From contig CAMTPC010000019.1 of assembly GCA_947074295.1 (NCBI GenBank), positions 1-38,629 of the forward strand: a stretch of DNA of 38,629 nt. Reading direction: 5' to 3'. Shown piece by piece: positions 8,617-17,068 of this stretch (positions are counted from its first letter, which is position 1; each line of letters opens with the position of its first letter). Made by a program: the position numbers and the translations under genes. The stretch is from an uncultured Bacteroides sp. (GTDB lineage Bacteria > Bacteroidota > Bacteroidia > Bacteroidales > Bacteroidaceae). The notes beneath the pieces are model-generated. The model saw only the letters and a program-made list of their open reading frames with translations, had not been told where the DNA came from and ran no database searches.

Positions 8617-9813
8617 ATGTTGAAAGGAAAAAAAATCATCTTGGGCATAAGCGGTAGTATCGCTGCTTATAAATCATGTGTGTTGATACGTGGACTGATT
8701 AAAGCTGGTGCAGAAGTACAGGTGGTGATAACACCTGCCGGTAAGGAGTTTATTACTCCTATCACGCTTTCGGCACTTACTAGCAAGCCGGTGATTAGCG
8801 AGTTTTTTGCACAGCGGGATGGTTCATGGCATAGTCACGTAGATCTAGGCTTGTGGGCAGATGCTATGTTGATAGCTCCGGCCACTGCAGCTACAATCGG
8901 AAAAATGGCTCATGGCATAGCAGACAACATGCTTATCACTACCTATCTATCTTGTAAAGCTCCTGTTTTTGTGGCTCCAGCGATGGATCTTGATATGTAT
9001 GCACATTCTTCAACGCAAAACAATCTGGATATATTGCGCTCGTATGGTAATCAGATAATTGAGCCAGGGACGGGTTTTCTAGCTAGTCACTTAGTGGGAA
9101 AAGGTCGTATGGAGGAGCCAGAAAATATTATCGAATATCTTGATAATTATTTTGCGATCAACGAACAACTTCAGGGAAAGAAAATAGTGATAACGGCTGG
9201 ACCTACCTACGAAAAGATTGATCCAGTGCGTTTCATAGGTAATTATTCGTCGGGAAAAATGGGATTTGCTCTGGCAGAAGAATGTGCTACACGTGGTGCT
9301 GAGGTAGTATTGGTTGCTGGTCCCGTTCAACTTACAACAACTCATCCTTCTATTAGAAGAATCAATGTAGAGTCAGCAGATGAGATGGCAAACGCAACGT
9401 TGGCGGAGTTTGAGACAGCTAATGCAGCTATACTTTGTGCTGCTGTTGCAGATTTTACTCCAATGATTACAGCCGATGTTAAGCTGAAACGTGGTGATGA
9501 GGATTTGATGTTGCAATTAAAACCGACACAAGATATAGCCAAGTCTTTAGGTATTATGAAACGTGATGATCAAATATTGGTTGGTTTTGCTTTGGAAACG
9601 AATGACGAGGCCCAAAATGCAAAAGGTAAGCTTGAACGTAAGAATCTAGATTTTATCGTTTTAAACTCATTGCAAGATGTTGGTGCCGGTTTTCAGCATG
9701 ATACCAATAAAATTACTATCTTGGACAAAGAAAAGGCCATAGAATATCCACTCAAACCAAAAACACAAGTTGCGGCTGATATAGTGGATCGTTTAATTGA
9801 ATCATTTATATGA
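8617..9813 (+). CDS. coaBC: Bifunctional phosphopantothenoylcysteine decarboxylase / phosphopantothenate-cysteine ligase
   Basis: A 398-residue fused enzyme of coenzyme A synthesis. The N-terminal flavoprotein domain (about 1-180; CoaC) decarboxylates phosphopantothenoylcysteine. The C-terminal domain (about 185-398; CoaB) makes it from phosphopantothenate, cysteine and CTP. Seen: GISGSIAAYKS at the start, the catalytic His74 in SHVDLG, ITAGPTYEKIDPVRF with NYSSGKMG, AAVADF, and the VKLKRG/LKPT lysine region. Two CoaC residues differ from E. coli: the PxMN motif reads PAMDLDMY (Asp124 where E. coli has Asn125), and the flap Cys158 is Ser157 in LASHLVGKGRM. The stop overlaps the next ATG (ATGA). 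Confidence 0.96.
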   Translation: MLKGKKIILGISGSIAAYKSCVLIRGLIKAGAEVQVVITPAGKEFITPITLSALTSKPVISEFFAQRDGSWHSHVDLGLWADAMLIAPATAATIGKMAHGIADNMLITTYLSCKAPVFVAPAMDLDMYAHSSTQNNLDILRSYGNQIIEPGTGFLASHLVGKGRMEEPENIIEYLDNYFAINEQLQGKKIVITAGPTYEKIDPVRFIGNYSSGKMGFALAEECATRGAEVVLVAGPVQLTTTHPSIRRINVESADEMANATLAEFETANAAILCAAVADFTPMITADVKLKRGDEDLMLQLKPTQDIAKSLGIMKRDDQILVGFALETNDEAQNAKGKLERKNLDFIVLNSLQDVGAGFQHDTNKITILDKEKAIEYPLKPKTQVAADIVDRLIESFI

Positions 9814-10718
9814 AATTTATTTGTATCTTAGTATCCGCAGTTTGTCTCAGTTTGTGCGCTTCTGCTCAGGAATTTGATTGTAAGGTGACAGTCAATTATT
9901 CGCAGATACAAGGTACAAATGTTCAAGTGTTCCAAACTCTTGAAACAGCTTTAAGCGAGTTTATAAATAATCGTAGATGGACTTCGGCACAATATGAACC
10001 CAATGAACGAATAAGGTGTTCAATGAATCTCACAGTAAAAAGTTATGATGAGAATGAAGGCCGTTGGAATGGAGAGATTATTGCGCAAGCTACACGCCCC
10101 ATTTATCAAAGTGGATACCAATCGGTGTTATTCACCTTTAAGGATCCTGATGTAGATTTCAATTATCGTGAATTTGACCAATTGGAGCTGCGTGATAATC
10201 AGTTAGATAATAACTTGGTGGCTATAGTAGCTTATTATCTTTATATGATTTTAGGCTTAGATATGGATTCTATGTCACCACTTGGTGGAACTGAACTGTT
10301 TTATGCGGCACAGAATATAGTAAACGAAGCACAAACACTTAATGAAAAGGGTTGGAAGGCTTTCGATAGTAGTCGTAATCGATATGCATTAGTTAATGAT
10401 TATTTGGATGAGGGGATACGTCCATTGCGTCAACTGTTCTATGATTATCACCGTAAGGGTCTAGATGAGATGGCGACTAATGCTACACGCGCTAGAGCCG
10501 CTATTACTCAAGCATTACCTCAGCTTCAAGAAGCTCGTGGTAATAAACCAATGTCGTCCTTGCCAACTATATTTACAGAAATAAAACGTGACGAGCTGGT
10601 TAATATCTATGGTTTGACTTCGCCTGCAACTCAAAAAGAAAGAGACGAGGTATATGAAATAGTTTCTCATATTAACCCTTCATTTAATAATGAATGGGCA
10701 AAAATTAAAAACAAGTAA
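9810..10718 (+). CDS. DUF4835 secreted protein (PorD-like)
   Basis: A 302-residue protein with a signal peptide (MKFICILVSAVCLSLCASA, cleavage likely before QEFDC). It matches the DUF4835 family of Bacteroidetes: VTVNYSQIQGTNVQVF, a F-NNRRWT motif, a central conserved stretch around DFNYREFDQL and a helical C-terminal half. Some resources label these proteins PorD and link them to type IX secretion; I recall this label but cannot verify it here. It is translationally coupled to coaBC (4-base overlap) and 2 bases ahead of recN, an arrangement I associate with other Bacteroidetes. Confidence 0.75.
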   Translation: MKFICILVSAVCLSLCASAQEFDCKVTVNYSQIQGTNVQVFQTLETALSEFINNRRWTSAQYEPNERIRCSMNLTVKSYDENEGRWNGEIIAQATRPIYQSGYQSVLFTFKDPDVDFNYREFDQLELRDNQLDNNLVAIVAYYLYMILGLDMDSMSPLGGTELFYAAQNIVNEAQTLNEKGWKAFDSSRNRYALVNDYLDEGIRPLRQLFYDYHRKGLDEMATNATRARAAITQALPQLQEARGNKPMSSLPTIFTEIKRDELVNIYGLTSPATQKERDEVYEIVSHINPSFNNEWAKIKNK

Positions 10719-10720
10719 CT

Positions 10721-12379
10721 ATGTTGCGCTCTCTATATATTCAGAATTATGCATTAATAGATCAACTGGAAATAGACTTTGAAAGTGGTTTTTCAGTGAT
10801 TACTGGTGAGACAGGAGCTGGTAAATCTATCATTCTTGGAGCTATTGGCTTGTTGTTAGGACAGCGTGCCGATGTTAAAGCCATAAGGCAAGGAGCTAAG
10901 AAGTGTGTCATTGAAGCTCGTTTCCAAATAGCAAATTATGACATGAATGCTTTTTTCGATGAAAATCTACTGGAGTATGATGATGAATGCATTTTGCGTC
11001 GTGAAATTCAATCTTCGGGTAAGAGTCGTGCTTTTATTAATGATACACCTGTCACATTAGTTCAGCTAAAAGAATTGGGCGAACAGTTAATAGATGTACA
11101 TTCTCAACACCAGAATCTATTGCTCAATAAGGAAGGATTTCAGTTGAATGTGCTCGACTTGTTGGCTCACAATATGCGCTTATTGGGTGAGTATAAGTCT
11201 TGCTATCAGACATGGCATGATACCGAAAAGGAGCTTAACGAACTACTGGAGGATGCTAAACGTAGTAAGGCAGACGAAGACTATATACGCTTTCAATTGG
11301 AACAACTCGAAGAGGCCAATTTGATGGAAGGTGAGCAAGAGCAACTGGAACAAGAGGCAGAAACGCTGGAACATGCTGAAGAAATAAAAGCAGGACTCTA
11401 CCGCGCCGAACAAGCCTTCTTGGGTGACGAAAATGGACTGCTTAACGCCCTAAAAGAACGCTATAACGAATTGTCATCTTTGCAAAAGGTTTATTCAGGA
11501 GCTTCTGAACTATCAGAACGTATTTATGCGGCGTGGATAGAGTTAAGAGATGTAGTAGATGAAATAGCTTCAGCTGGAGAGCGTATAGAATACAATCCTT
11601 CACGCTTGGAAGTGGTGAATAGTAGGTTGGATCAAATCTACACACTACAACAAAAACACAGAGTTGACAGTGTTGTAGAATTGATTGAATTATTGAGTAA
11701 ATACGCTATTCGTTTAGACGATATTACTTCTTTTGACGACCGTATTCATGAACTAGAACAACGGAAAGAAGCAGAGTACCAGCGTATAATAGAACAAGCT
11801 GCCTGTTTGAGTAAGACTCGACGAGAAGCCGCGAAAGTGATGGAAAGAGAAATGGCAGCTCGATTAATGGTACTGGGTATGCCTAACGTTCGCTTTCAAA
11901 TTGAAATAACAGATCGTGTTGAACCCAGTATAAATGGTATGGATAGTGTCAACTTTCTTTTCTCAGCTAATAAAAATGGTGCATTACAAACTGTTTCTTC
12001 CGTAGCATCGGGTGGCGAGATAGCACGCGTGATGCTTTCGATAAAAGCTTTGATTGCAGGTGCTGTAAAGCTACCAACTATTGTATTTGACGAGATTGAT
12101 ACAGGTGTTTCGGGTGAGATGGCAGATCGTATGGCAGATATTATGGAAGAAATGGGTGAGAGAGAACGTCAAGTGATCAGTATCACTCATTTACCACAAA
12201 TTGCTGCACGTGGAAAGATACATTATAAAGTGTATAAGCGTGATAGCGAGAATGAGACCAATAGCCATATAAATCGTTTGACTCATGATGAGCGCGTAGA
12301 GGAATTAGCTCATATGTTGAGCGGTGCTAATCTCACGGAAGCAGCACTTGCTAATGCAAGGACTTTATTGAGTAAATAA
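10721..12379 (+). CDS. recN: DNA repair protein RecN
   Basis: A 552-residue SMC-like ATPase of double-strand-break repair. Walker A is GETGAGKS (residues 29-36). A long coiled-coil-forming Glu/Gln/Leu-rich middle (about 155-370) follows, including the ADEDYIRFQLEQLEEANL signature. The ABC signature VASGGEIARVMLSIK and Walker B IVFDEIDTGVSGE come next, then the ITHLPQIAA switch His. All ATPase elements are intact and length is normal for RecN. It starts 2 bases after the DUF4835 stop and is therefore the third gene of the coaBC operon. Confidence 0.97.
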   Translation: MLRSLYIQNYALIDQLEIDFESGFSVITGETGAGKSIILGAIGLLLGQRADVKAIRQGAKKCVIEARFQIANYDMNAFFDENLLEYDDECILRREIQSSGKSRAFINDTPVTLVQLKELGEQLIDVHSQHQNLLLNKEGFQLNVLDLLAHNMRLLGEYKSCYQTWHDTEKELNELLEDAKRSKADEDYIRFQLEQLEEANLMEGEQEQLEQEAETLEHAEEIKAGLYRAEQAFLGDENGLLNALKERYNELSSLQKVYSGASELSERIYAAWIELRDVVDEIASAGERIEYNPSRLEVVNSRLDQIYTLQQKHRVDSVVELIELLSKYAIRLDDITSFDDRIHELEQRKEAEYQRIIEQAACLSKTRREAAKVMEREMAARLMVLGMPNVRFQIEITDRVEPSINGMDSVNFLFSANKNGALQTVSSVASGGEIARVMLSIKALIAGAVKLPTIVFDEIDTGVSGEMADRMADIMEEMGERERQVISITHLPQIAARGKIHYKVYKRDSENETNSHINRLTHDERVEELAHMLSGANLTEAALANARTLLSK

Positions 12380-12443
12380 ATAGATATATATAAATCTTTT
12401 GACTGCCCAAGTGTGTTATCAAAAGAAATAATTTAGATAATAA

Positions 12444-13193
12444 ATGATTGATAAAAATGAAATGATATTTGGCGTGCGCGCCGTTATCGAGGCTATTCAG
12501 GCCGGTAAAGAAATTGATAAGATATTGGTGAAGAAAGATATACAGAGTGATCTTTCTAAGGAGCTTTTTGCAGCTCTTAAAGGTACGCTTATTCCTGTGC
12601 AACGTGTACCGGTTGAGCGTATTAACCGCATTACACGAAAGAATCATCAAGGTGTGATTGCATTTATATCATCCGTTGTTTATCAGAAAGCGGAACAATT
12701 AGTACCATTTTTCTTTGAAGAAGGAAAAAATCCTTTTTTTGTGATGCTCGATGGTATAACAGATGTACGCAATTTTGGTGCAATCGCTCGTACTTGTGAG
12801 TGTGCAGGTGTTGATGCTATCTTAATTCCTGCTAAAGGTAGCGTGTCGGTTAATGCAGATGCCATGAAAACTTCCGCAGGAGCGCTTCACACTTTGCCCG
12901 TATGTCGCGAACAAAATCTGAAATCTACTCTTCAATACCTCAAGGACAGTGGCTTCAGATTAATAGCTGCTACTGAAAAAGGCGATTATGACTATACTAA
13001 AGGTGATTACAAAGGACCTCTTTGTATTATTATGGGTGCTGAGGATACGGGGGTTTCTTACGAAAACCTTTCTCTCTGTGACGAATGGGTGAAGATTCCT
13101 ATTTTGGGTAATATTGAATCTTTAAATGTATCAGTTGCAGCTGGTGTCTTGATTTATGAAGCCTTAAAGCAGCGTCAATCAGAGGCCGAATAA
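12444..13193 (+). CDS. rlmB: TrmH/SpoU-family RNA 2'-O-methyltransferase (RlmB-like)
   Basis: A 249-residue SPOUT methyltransferase. The N-terminal domain (FGVRAVIEAIQAGKEIDKILV) is the substrate-binding domain of RlmB-type enzymes. The C-terminal knot carries motif 1 DVRNFGAIARTCECAGVDAI, motif 2 IIMGAEDTGVS and motif 3 IPILGNIESLNVSVAAGVLIYEA. The best-studied member methylates the 2'-OH of G2251 in 23S rRNA. The family is clear, while the exact site is inferred. It sits 64 bases behind recN without an obvious terminator, so readthrough is possible. Confidence 0.88.
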   Translation: MIDKNEMIFGVRAVIEAIQAGKEIDKILVKKDIQSDLSKELFAALKGTLIPVQRVPVERINRITRKNHQGVIAFISSVVYQKAEQLVPFFFEEGKNPFFVMLDGITDVRNFGAIARTCECAGVDAILIPAKGSVSVNADAMKTSAGALHTLPVCREQNLKSTLQYLKDSGFRLIAATEKGDYDYTKGDYKGPLCIIMGAEDTGVSYENLSLCDEWVKIPILGNIESLNVSVAAGVLIYEALKQRQSEAE

Positions 13194-13236
13194 TCTTTAT
13201 TAAAATAACACATTTTTCTAATCACTTAGCAAGCAC

Positions 13237-14946
13237 ATGAATATGAAACGAATCATTCAAATACTATTATTTATAGTTCTTTCAGCACATTGTATTATGG
13301 CACAACCTCCAAAATGGTTGGAAAAATCCAAGCGTGCTGTGTTCTCTATCGTGACCTACGACAAAAATGGACAAATGCTTAATTCTGGTAATGGCTTCTT
13401 TGTTACAGATAACGGGATAGGAGTGTCGGAATATGAACTTTTCCGTGGAGCAGAAAAGGCTGAAATTATGACCACAGATGGAAAACGTATGCCAGTAGAG
13501 TCTATCTTAGGTGCAAATGAGATTTATGATGTAATAAAATTCAAAGTTGCTATTACAGAGAAGAAAGTGCAAGCTTTGCCGGTAGCAACTCAGGCTCCAG
13601 ATGTAGATGCAACAGTATATGTGTTACCGTATTCAACTCAGAAAGAACGTTTGTATAAGTCAGGCACTGTGAAGGAAGTAGCTACAATAGATAGTAAATA
13701 TAACTATTATACGCTAAATATGGGGTTGACGGAAAAGCAATTAAGCTGCCCTGTAACTAATGTCGAAGGTTACGTTATTGGTTTGACTCAACCAGGAATG
13801 GAGAAAGACGGTGATAAAATCTGTTATGCAGTTGGAATTAATTTCATTATAGCACAGCAGATTTCACCATTGACACTCAATAGCTCTTCAATGAAGAATA
13901 TTGGTATCCGAAAAGGTCTGCCTGAAAATGAAGATGATGCACTTATCTTCCTTTTCATTGCTTCATCACAGCTTTCTTCAGAAGATTATTTATCGATGTT
14001 GAATGATTTTATCAATTTATATCCCAAAAACGCTGAAGGTTATTCGCGAAGAGCTATTGCACAAGCCTATAAAGCAGAAAGTAAGACTGATTATGAAAAA
14101 TCGGCTGCCGATTTTTCGAAAGCTTTATCACTTTCTGACAACAAACAGGATATTTATTATTCGATTGCTAAGCAAATTTACCAATACAACATTAGCTCGC
14201 CAGAAATAGCATATGAGCCTTGGACTTTGGATCAAGCCATGGTTGAAGTCAATAAAGCTTTACAGTTAGATTCATTGTCTATTTACTTGCAATTGGCTGG
14301 AGATATTGCATTCGTACAAAGAGATTATGCAAAAGCTTTAGATTATTACAATCAGGTAAATCAAACAGAGATGGCATCACCCGTTACATTTTATAATGCT
14401 GCAAAGACAAAAGAATTATTGGGAAGTGATCCTATAGAGATAATTGCCTTATTAGATAGCTGTATTGCAAAATGCATTCAACCAATTGCTGCGGATGAAG
14501 CTCCTTATCTTTTGGAACGAGCTCAGCAATATATGGAAGCTGCAAATTATAGAATGGCTGTAGTAGATTATGATGCTTATTTTACTGCTGTAGGTGGAAG
14601 AGTGAATGACGTTTTCTATTATTATCGTGAACAAGCCGCGTTAAATGCACGTCAGTTTCAACGTGCATTGGACGACATAGCCATGGCAATTCAACTAAAT
14701 CCAACTGAAAGTGCATATCGCATTGAAGAAGCTTTAATTAATTTACGCATAGGTCGTTATGATGAAGCTGTTAATCAGTTGGAGGAAGTTATAAGAATGA
14801 ATTCAGAGGATGGTGAGGCTTATCGACTTTTGGGGATATGTCAGATCCAACAGAAAAAGACTGCAGAAGCTTGTGTCAGTTTTGCTAAAGCTAAAGCTTT
14901 AGGTGATGAAAATGTTGATGAATTGATAAATAAGCATTGTAAATAA
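13237..14946 (+). CDS. Secreted TPR protein with degenerate trypsin-like domain
   Basis: 569 residues with a signal peptide (cleavage likely after IMA-Q near residue 23). Residues 25 to about 225 follow the HtrA/trypsin plan: a GNGFFVTDNG strand, an Asp-region YDVIKFKV, and EGYVIG. However, the His position (VTNYHV in active enzymes) reads VSEYEL, and the GNSGGPL serine loop reads KQLSCPV. The domain is therefore probably catalytically dead. Residues about 235-569 form tetratricopeptide repeats (for example YAKALDYYNQV, YRMAVVDYDAYF, YDEAVNQLEEVIRMN, GEAYRLLGICQIQQKKTAEA). A periplasmic scaffold or binding role is inferred. A terminator follows the stop. Confidence 0.85.
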   Translation: MNMKRIIQILLFIVLSAHCIMAQPPKWLEKSKRAVFSIVTYDKNGQMLNSGNGFFVTDNGIGVSEYELFRGAEKAEIMTTDGKRMPVESILGANEIYDVIKFKVAITEKKVQALPVATQAPDVDATVYVLPYSTQKERLYKSGTVKEVATIDSKYNYYTLNMGLTEKQLSCPVTNVEGYVIGLTQPGMEKDGDKICYAVGINFIIAQQISPLTLNSSSMKNIGIRKGLPENEDDALIFLFIASSQLSSEDYLSMLNDFINLYPKNAEGYSRRAIAQAYKAESKTDYEKSAADFSKALSLSDNKQDIYYSIAKQIYQYNISSPEIAYEPWTLDQAMVEVNKALQLDSLSIYLQLAGDIAFVQRDYAKALDYYNQVNQTEMASPVTFYNAAKTKELLGSDPIEIIALLDSCIAKCIQPIAADEAPYLLERAQQYMEAANYRMAVVDYDAYFTAVGGRVNDVFYYYREQAALNARQFQRALDDIAMAIQLNPTESAYRIEEALINLRIGRYDEAVNQLEEVIRMNSEDGEAYRLLGICQIQQKKTAEACVSFAKAKALGDENVDELINKHCK

Positions 14947-14964
14947 GTACATATATAGTTGAAT

Positions 14965-15000
14965 AAATCCCGATATGCATCACGCACATCGGGATTTTTT
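14965..15000 (+). terminator. Rho-independent terminator after the TPR gene
   Basis: A 10-bp perfect stem AAATCCCGAT/ATCGGGATTT with a loop of 13, running into a TTTTTT tract. Confidence 0.85.
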
Positions 15001-15293
15001 ATTTAGGAAAATATTGAAATAAAGCTCTAATGCTTTTTATATTCTCCTTTCGTTAAGTTTAGGTTTATTATTCACTTATAAAACTTACAATTTATTTTAT
15101 ACATTATAAATACAGATGTCGCTATTTTACTGCATATTCTATACTTGAAAATTAGTTAATACAATTCACCTGGTTTACCTTTATTGATTCTTTACGTAAA
15201 CTTATTGGCGGTTTAATAGAATAAATCCGGATATTCATTTATTTTTGTGATACAATAAATATTATTGATAAACTTATAAAATAAACTATTGAC
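15001..15293. other. AT-rich intergenic region upstream of ridA
   Basis: About 290 bases, strongly AT-rich, without a credible reading frame. The only recognisable element is a -7 box near its right end. I see no repeats or RNA gene in it. Confidence 0.6.
15240..15247 (+). promoter_or_regulatory. -7 box for ridA
   Basis: TATTTTTG matches TAnnTTTG exactly and lies 46 bases before the ridA ATG. No good -33 TTTG is found at the usual spacing. Confidence 0.5.
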
Positions 15294-15668
15294 ATGAAGA
15301 AAGTAATTTGCAGCGAGAAAGCACCAGGCGCCATAGGTCCATATAGCCAGGCTATCGAAGCTGGTGGTATGGTGTTTGTTTCGGGTCAGCTTCCAATTGA
15401 TGCCACCACAAATCAAATACCTGAAGGTATTGAGGCACAAACCCGCCAATCACTAGAAAATATGAAGCATATTTTAAGTGAAGCAGGTTTAACTATGGCC
15501 AACGTTGTGAAAACTACGGTGTTTTTGCAAGATATGTCTTTATTCTTGGGTATGAATAGTGTATATGCCACTTATTTTGAAGGTGCATTTCCCGCTCGTT
15601 CTGCTTTTGCTGTAAAAGCATTACCCAAAGATGCTTTAGTGGAAATTGAATGTATAGCTGTTCGCTAA
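15294..15668 (+). CDS. ridA: RidA family enamine/imine deaminase
   Basis: A 124-residue trimeric protein that hydrolyses reactive enamine/imine intermediates (such as 2-aminoacrylate from PLP-dependent serine/threonine dehydratases). The substrate-binding Arg102 in PARSAF and Glu119 in VEIECIA are present, as is the GPYSQA loop and the G-FVSGQLP strand. These features place it in the active RidA subgroup rather than the Rid1-7 variants that lack the arginine. Its last 33 bases overlap the 3' end of folC on the other strand. Confidence 0.95.
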   Translation: MKKVICSEKAPGAIGPYSQAIEAGGMVFVSGQLPIDATTNQIPEGIEAQTRQSLENMKHILSEAGLTMANVVKTTVFLQDMSLFLGMNSVYATYFEGAFPARSAFAVKALPKDALVEIECIAVR

Positions 15669-16934
15669 TAAATCTGCAACGATAAATGTACTGCCTCCAA
15701 CGAAGATTAAATCTTCTGGGAGGCTTTTTTTTACTGCTTCTTTTACAGCTTGTTCAACATTTGAAAATGTATCTCCTATTAATTGATGTTTGCTAGCTAG
15801 AGTAGCTAGTTCATTTTCATTTAATGCTCTTTTAACTGAAGCTTTTGTGAAATAATATTTTGCTTCCTTAGGCAACAGTGCCAATACTCCATTTATATCT
15901 TTGTCATCCACCATGCCTATTACTATATGCAAATTGGCATAACGTTCCTGAGATAACTGCTGAACTATATAGCTGATTCCACCGATGTTATGTCCAGTAT
16001 CGCAAAGAATACGAGGATATTCGTTCAATTGTTGCCAACGTCCCATTAATCCGGTCAACTCGCAAACTTGTGAGAAGCCTTTCTGGATAGCCTCGAGTGA
16101 TATATTAAATTTTCCTGATATTAGTAATTGATTTACAGCATGCAATATCGTATTCGAATTTTTCTCTTGGCAGAAACCTGATAGTTCTCCAATCAATTCT
16201 CCATATAGAGTCGTCTGATATATCCATTGTTTTGATAATCTAGCGGTAGTGATAATGGGCTTCTCATCCGCAAATACTATAGGAGCTTCTTCTTTAATGG
16301 CTTTTTGTAGAAATACATTCCGAGTTTCGGGTAATGATTCTCCTATCACTGTCGGAATGTTGTGTTTAATAATACCAGCTTTTTCATAGGCAATATTTTC
16401 CAAACTAGTCCCAAGAAACTGGGTGTGATCTAAACTGATATTTGTGATTATAGATAAATCGGGTTTGATGATATTGGTACAATCTAGTCGACCTCCTAAT
16501 CCTACTTCTATAATTGCGACATCCACCTTTTTGTCGGCAAAATAACGAAAGGCCATAGCGGTTGTTAGTTCGAAAAACGATGGATGTAAAGGCATGAAAT
16601 CATTTTTATATTCCTCTACGAATTTTACTACATATTCTTGCTCTATGGGAATGCCGTTTATTCGAATGCGTTCACAAAAATCAATTAAGTGAGGAGATGT
16701 ATATAATCCCACTTGATACCCAGCTGCTTGAAGTATAGCAGCTAGCGTATGTGAACATGATCCTTTGCCATTTGTCCCACCAACATGAATCGTACGAAAA
16801 TACTTGTGTGGATGCCCCAATAGAGTATCCAAAGCATGTGTATTATACAATCCTGGTTTATAAGCGTCTTTTCCAACTTGTTGGAACATAGGAGTTGATT
16901 CGAACAAGAAATTAAGTGTTTCTTTATAATCCAT
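15636..16934 (-). CDS. folC: Folylpolyglutamate synthase / dihydrofolate synthase
   Basis: A 432-residue Mur-ligase-family enzyme that adds glutamate to folates (and possibly to dihydropteroate). The P-loop is HVGGTNGKGSCS, followed by YTSPHL, ERIRING, EVGLGGRLDCTN and ITNISLDHTQFLG, which are the standard FolC blocks. DTGHNIGGI is the junction to the C-terminal ligase domain. Length is normal. The gene is convergent with ridA and the two coding regions share 33 bases, so each mRNA 3' end is antisense to the other. No terminator fits between them. Confidence 0.95.
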   Translation of the reverse strand: MDYKETLNFLFESTPMFQQVGKDAYKPGLYNTHALDTLLGHPHKYFRTIHVGGTNGKGSCSHTLAAILQAAGYQVGLYTSPHLIDFCERIRINGIPIEQEYVVKFVEEYKNDFMPLHPSFFELTTAMAFRYFADKKVDVAIIEVGLGGRLDCTNIIKPDLSIITNISLDHTQFLGTSLENIAYEKAGIIKHNIPTVIGESLPETRNVFLQKAIKEEAPIVFADEKPIITTARLSKQWIYQTTLYGELIGELSGFCQEKNSNTILHAVNQLLISGKFNISLEAIQKGFSQVCELTGLMGRWQQLNEYPRILCDTGHNIGGISYIVQQLSQERYANLHIVIGMVDDKDINGVLALLPKEAKYYFTKASVKRALNENELATLASKHQLIGDTFSNVEQAVKEAVKKSLPEDLIFVGGSTFIVADLLANSYTFNFH

Positions 16935-17000
16935 TGTTATTTGTTAAATTTAGCCATATAGTAGTGTAGTTTAATATCAATTAAATACACTATATACAGG

Positions 17001-17008
17001 TAATTTTG
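17001..17008 (+). promoter_or_regulatory. -7 box for the phoH-like gene
   Basis: TAATTTTG is an exact TAnnTTTG match 61 bases before the ATG at 17069. The -33 region is poor. Confidence 0.5.
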
Positions 17009-17068
17009 TATCTTTAGTGTAGCTGATAAATAATCTGCAAATATCATTATTTTAAATCTAAACATACC

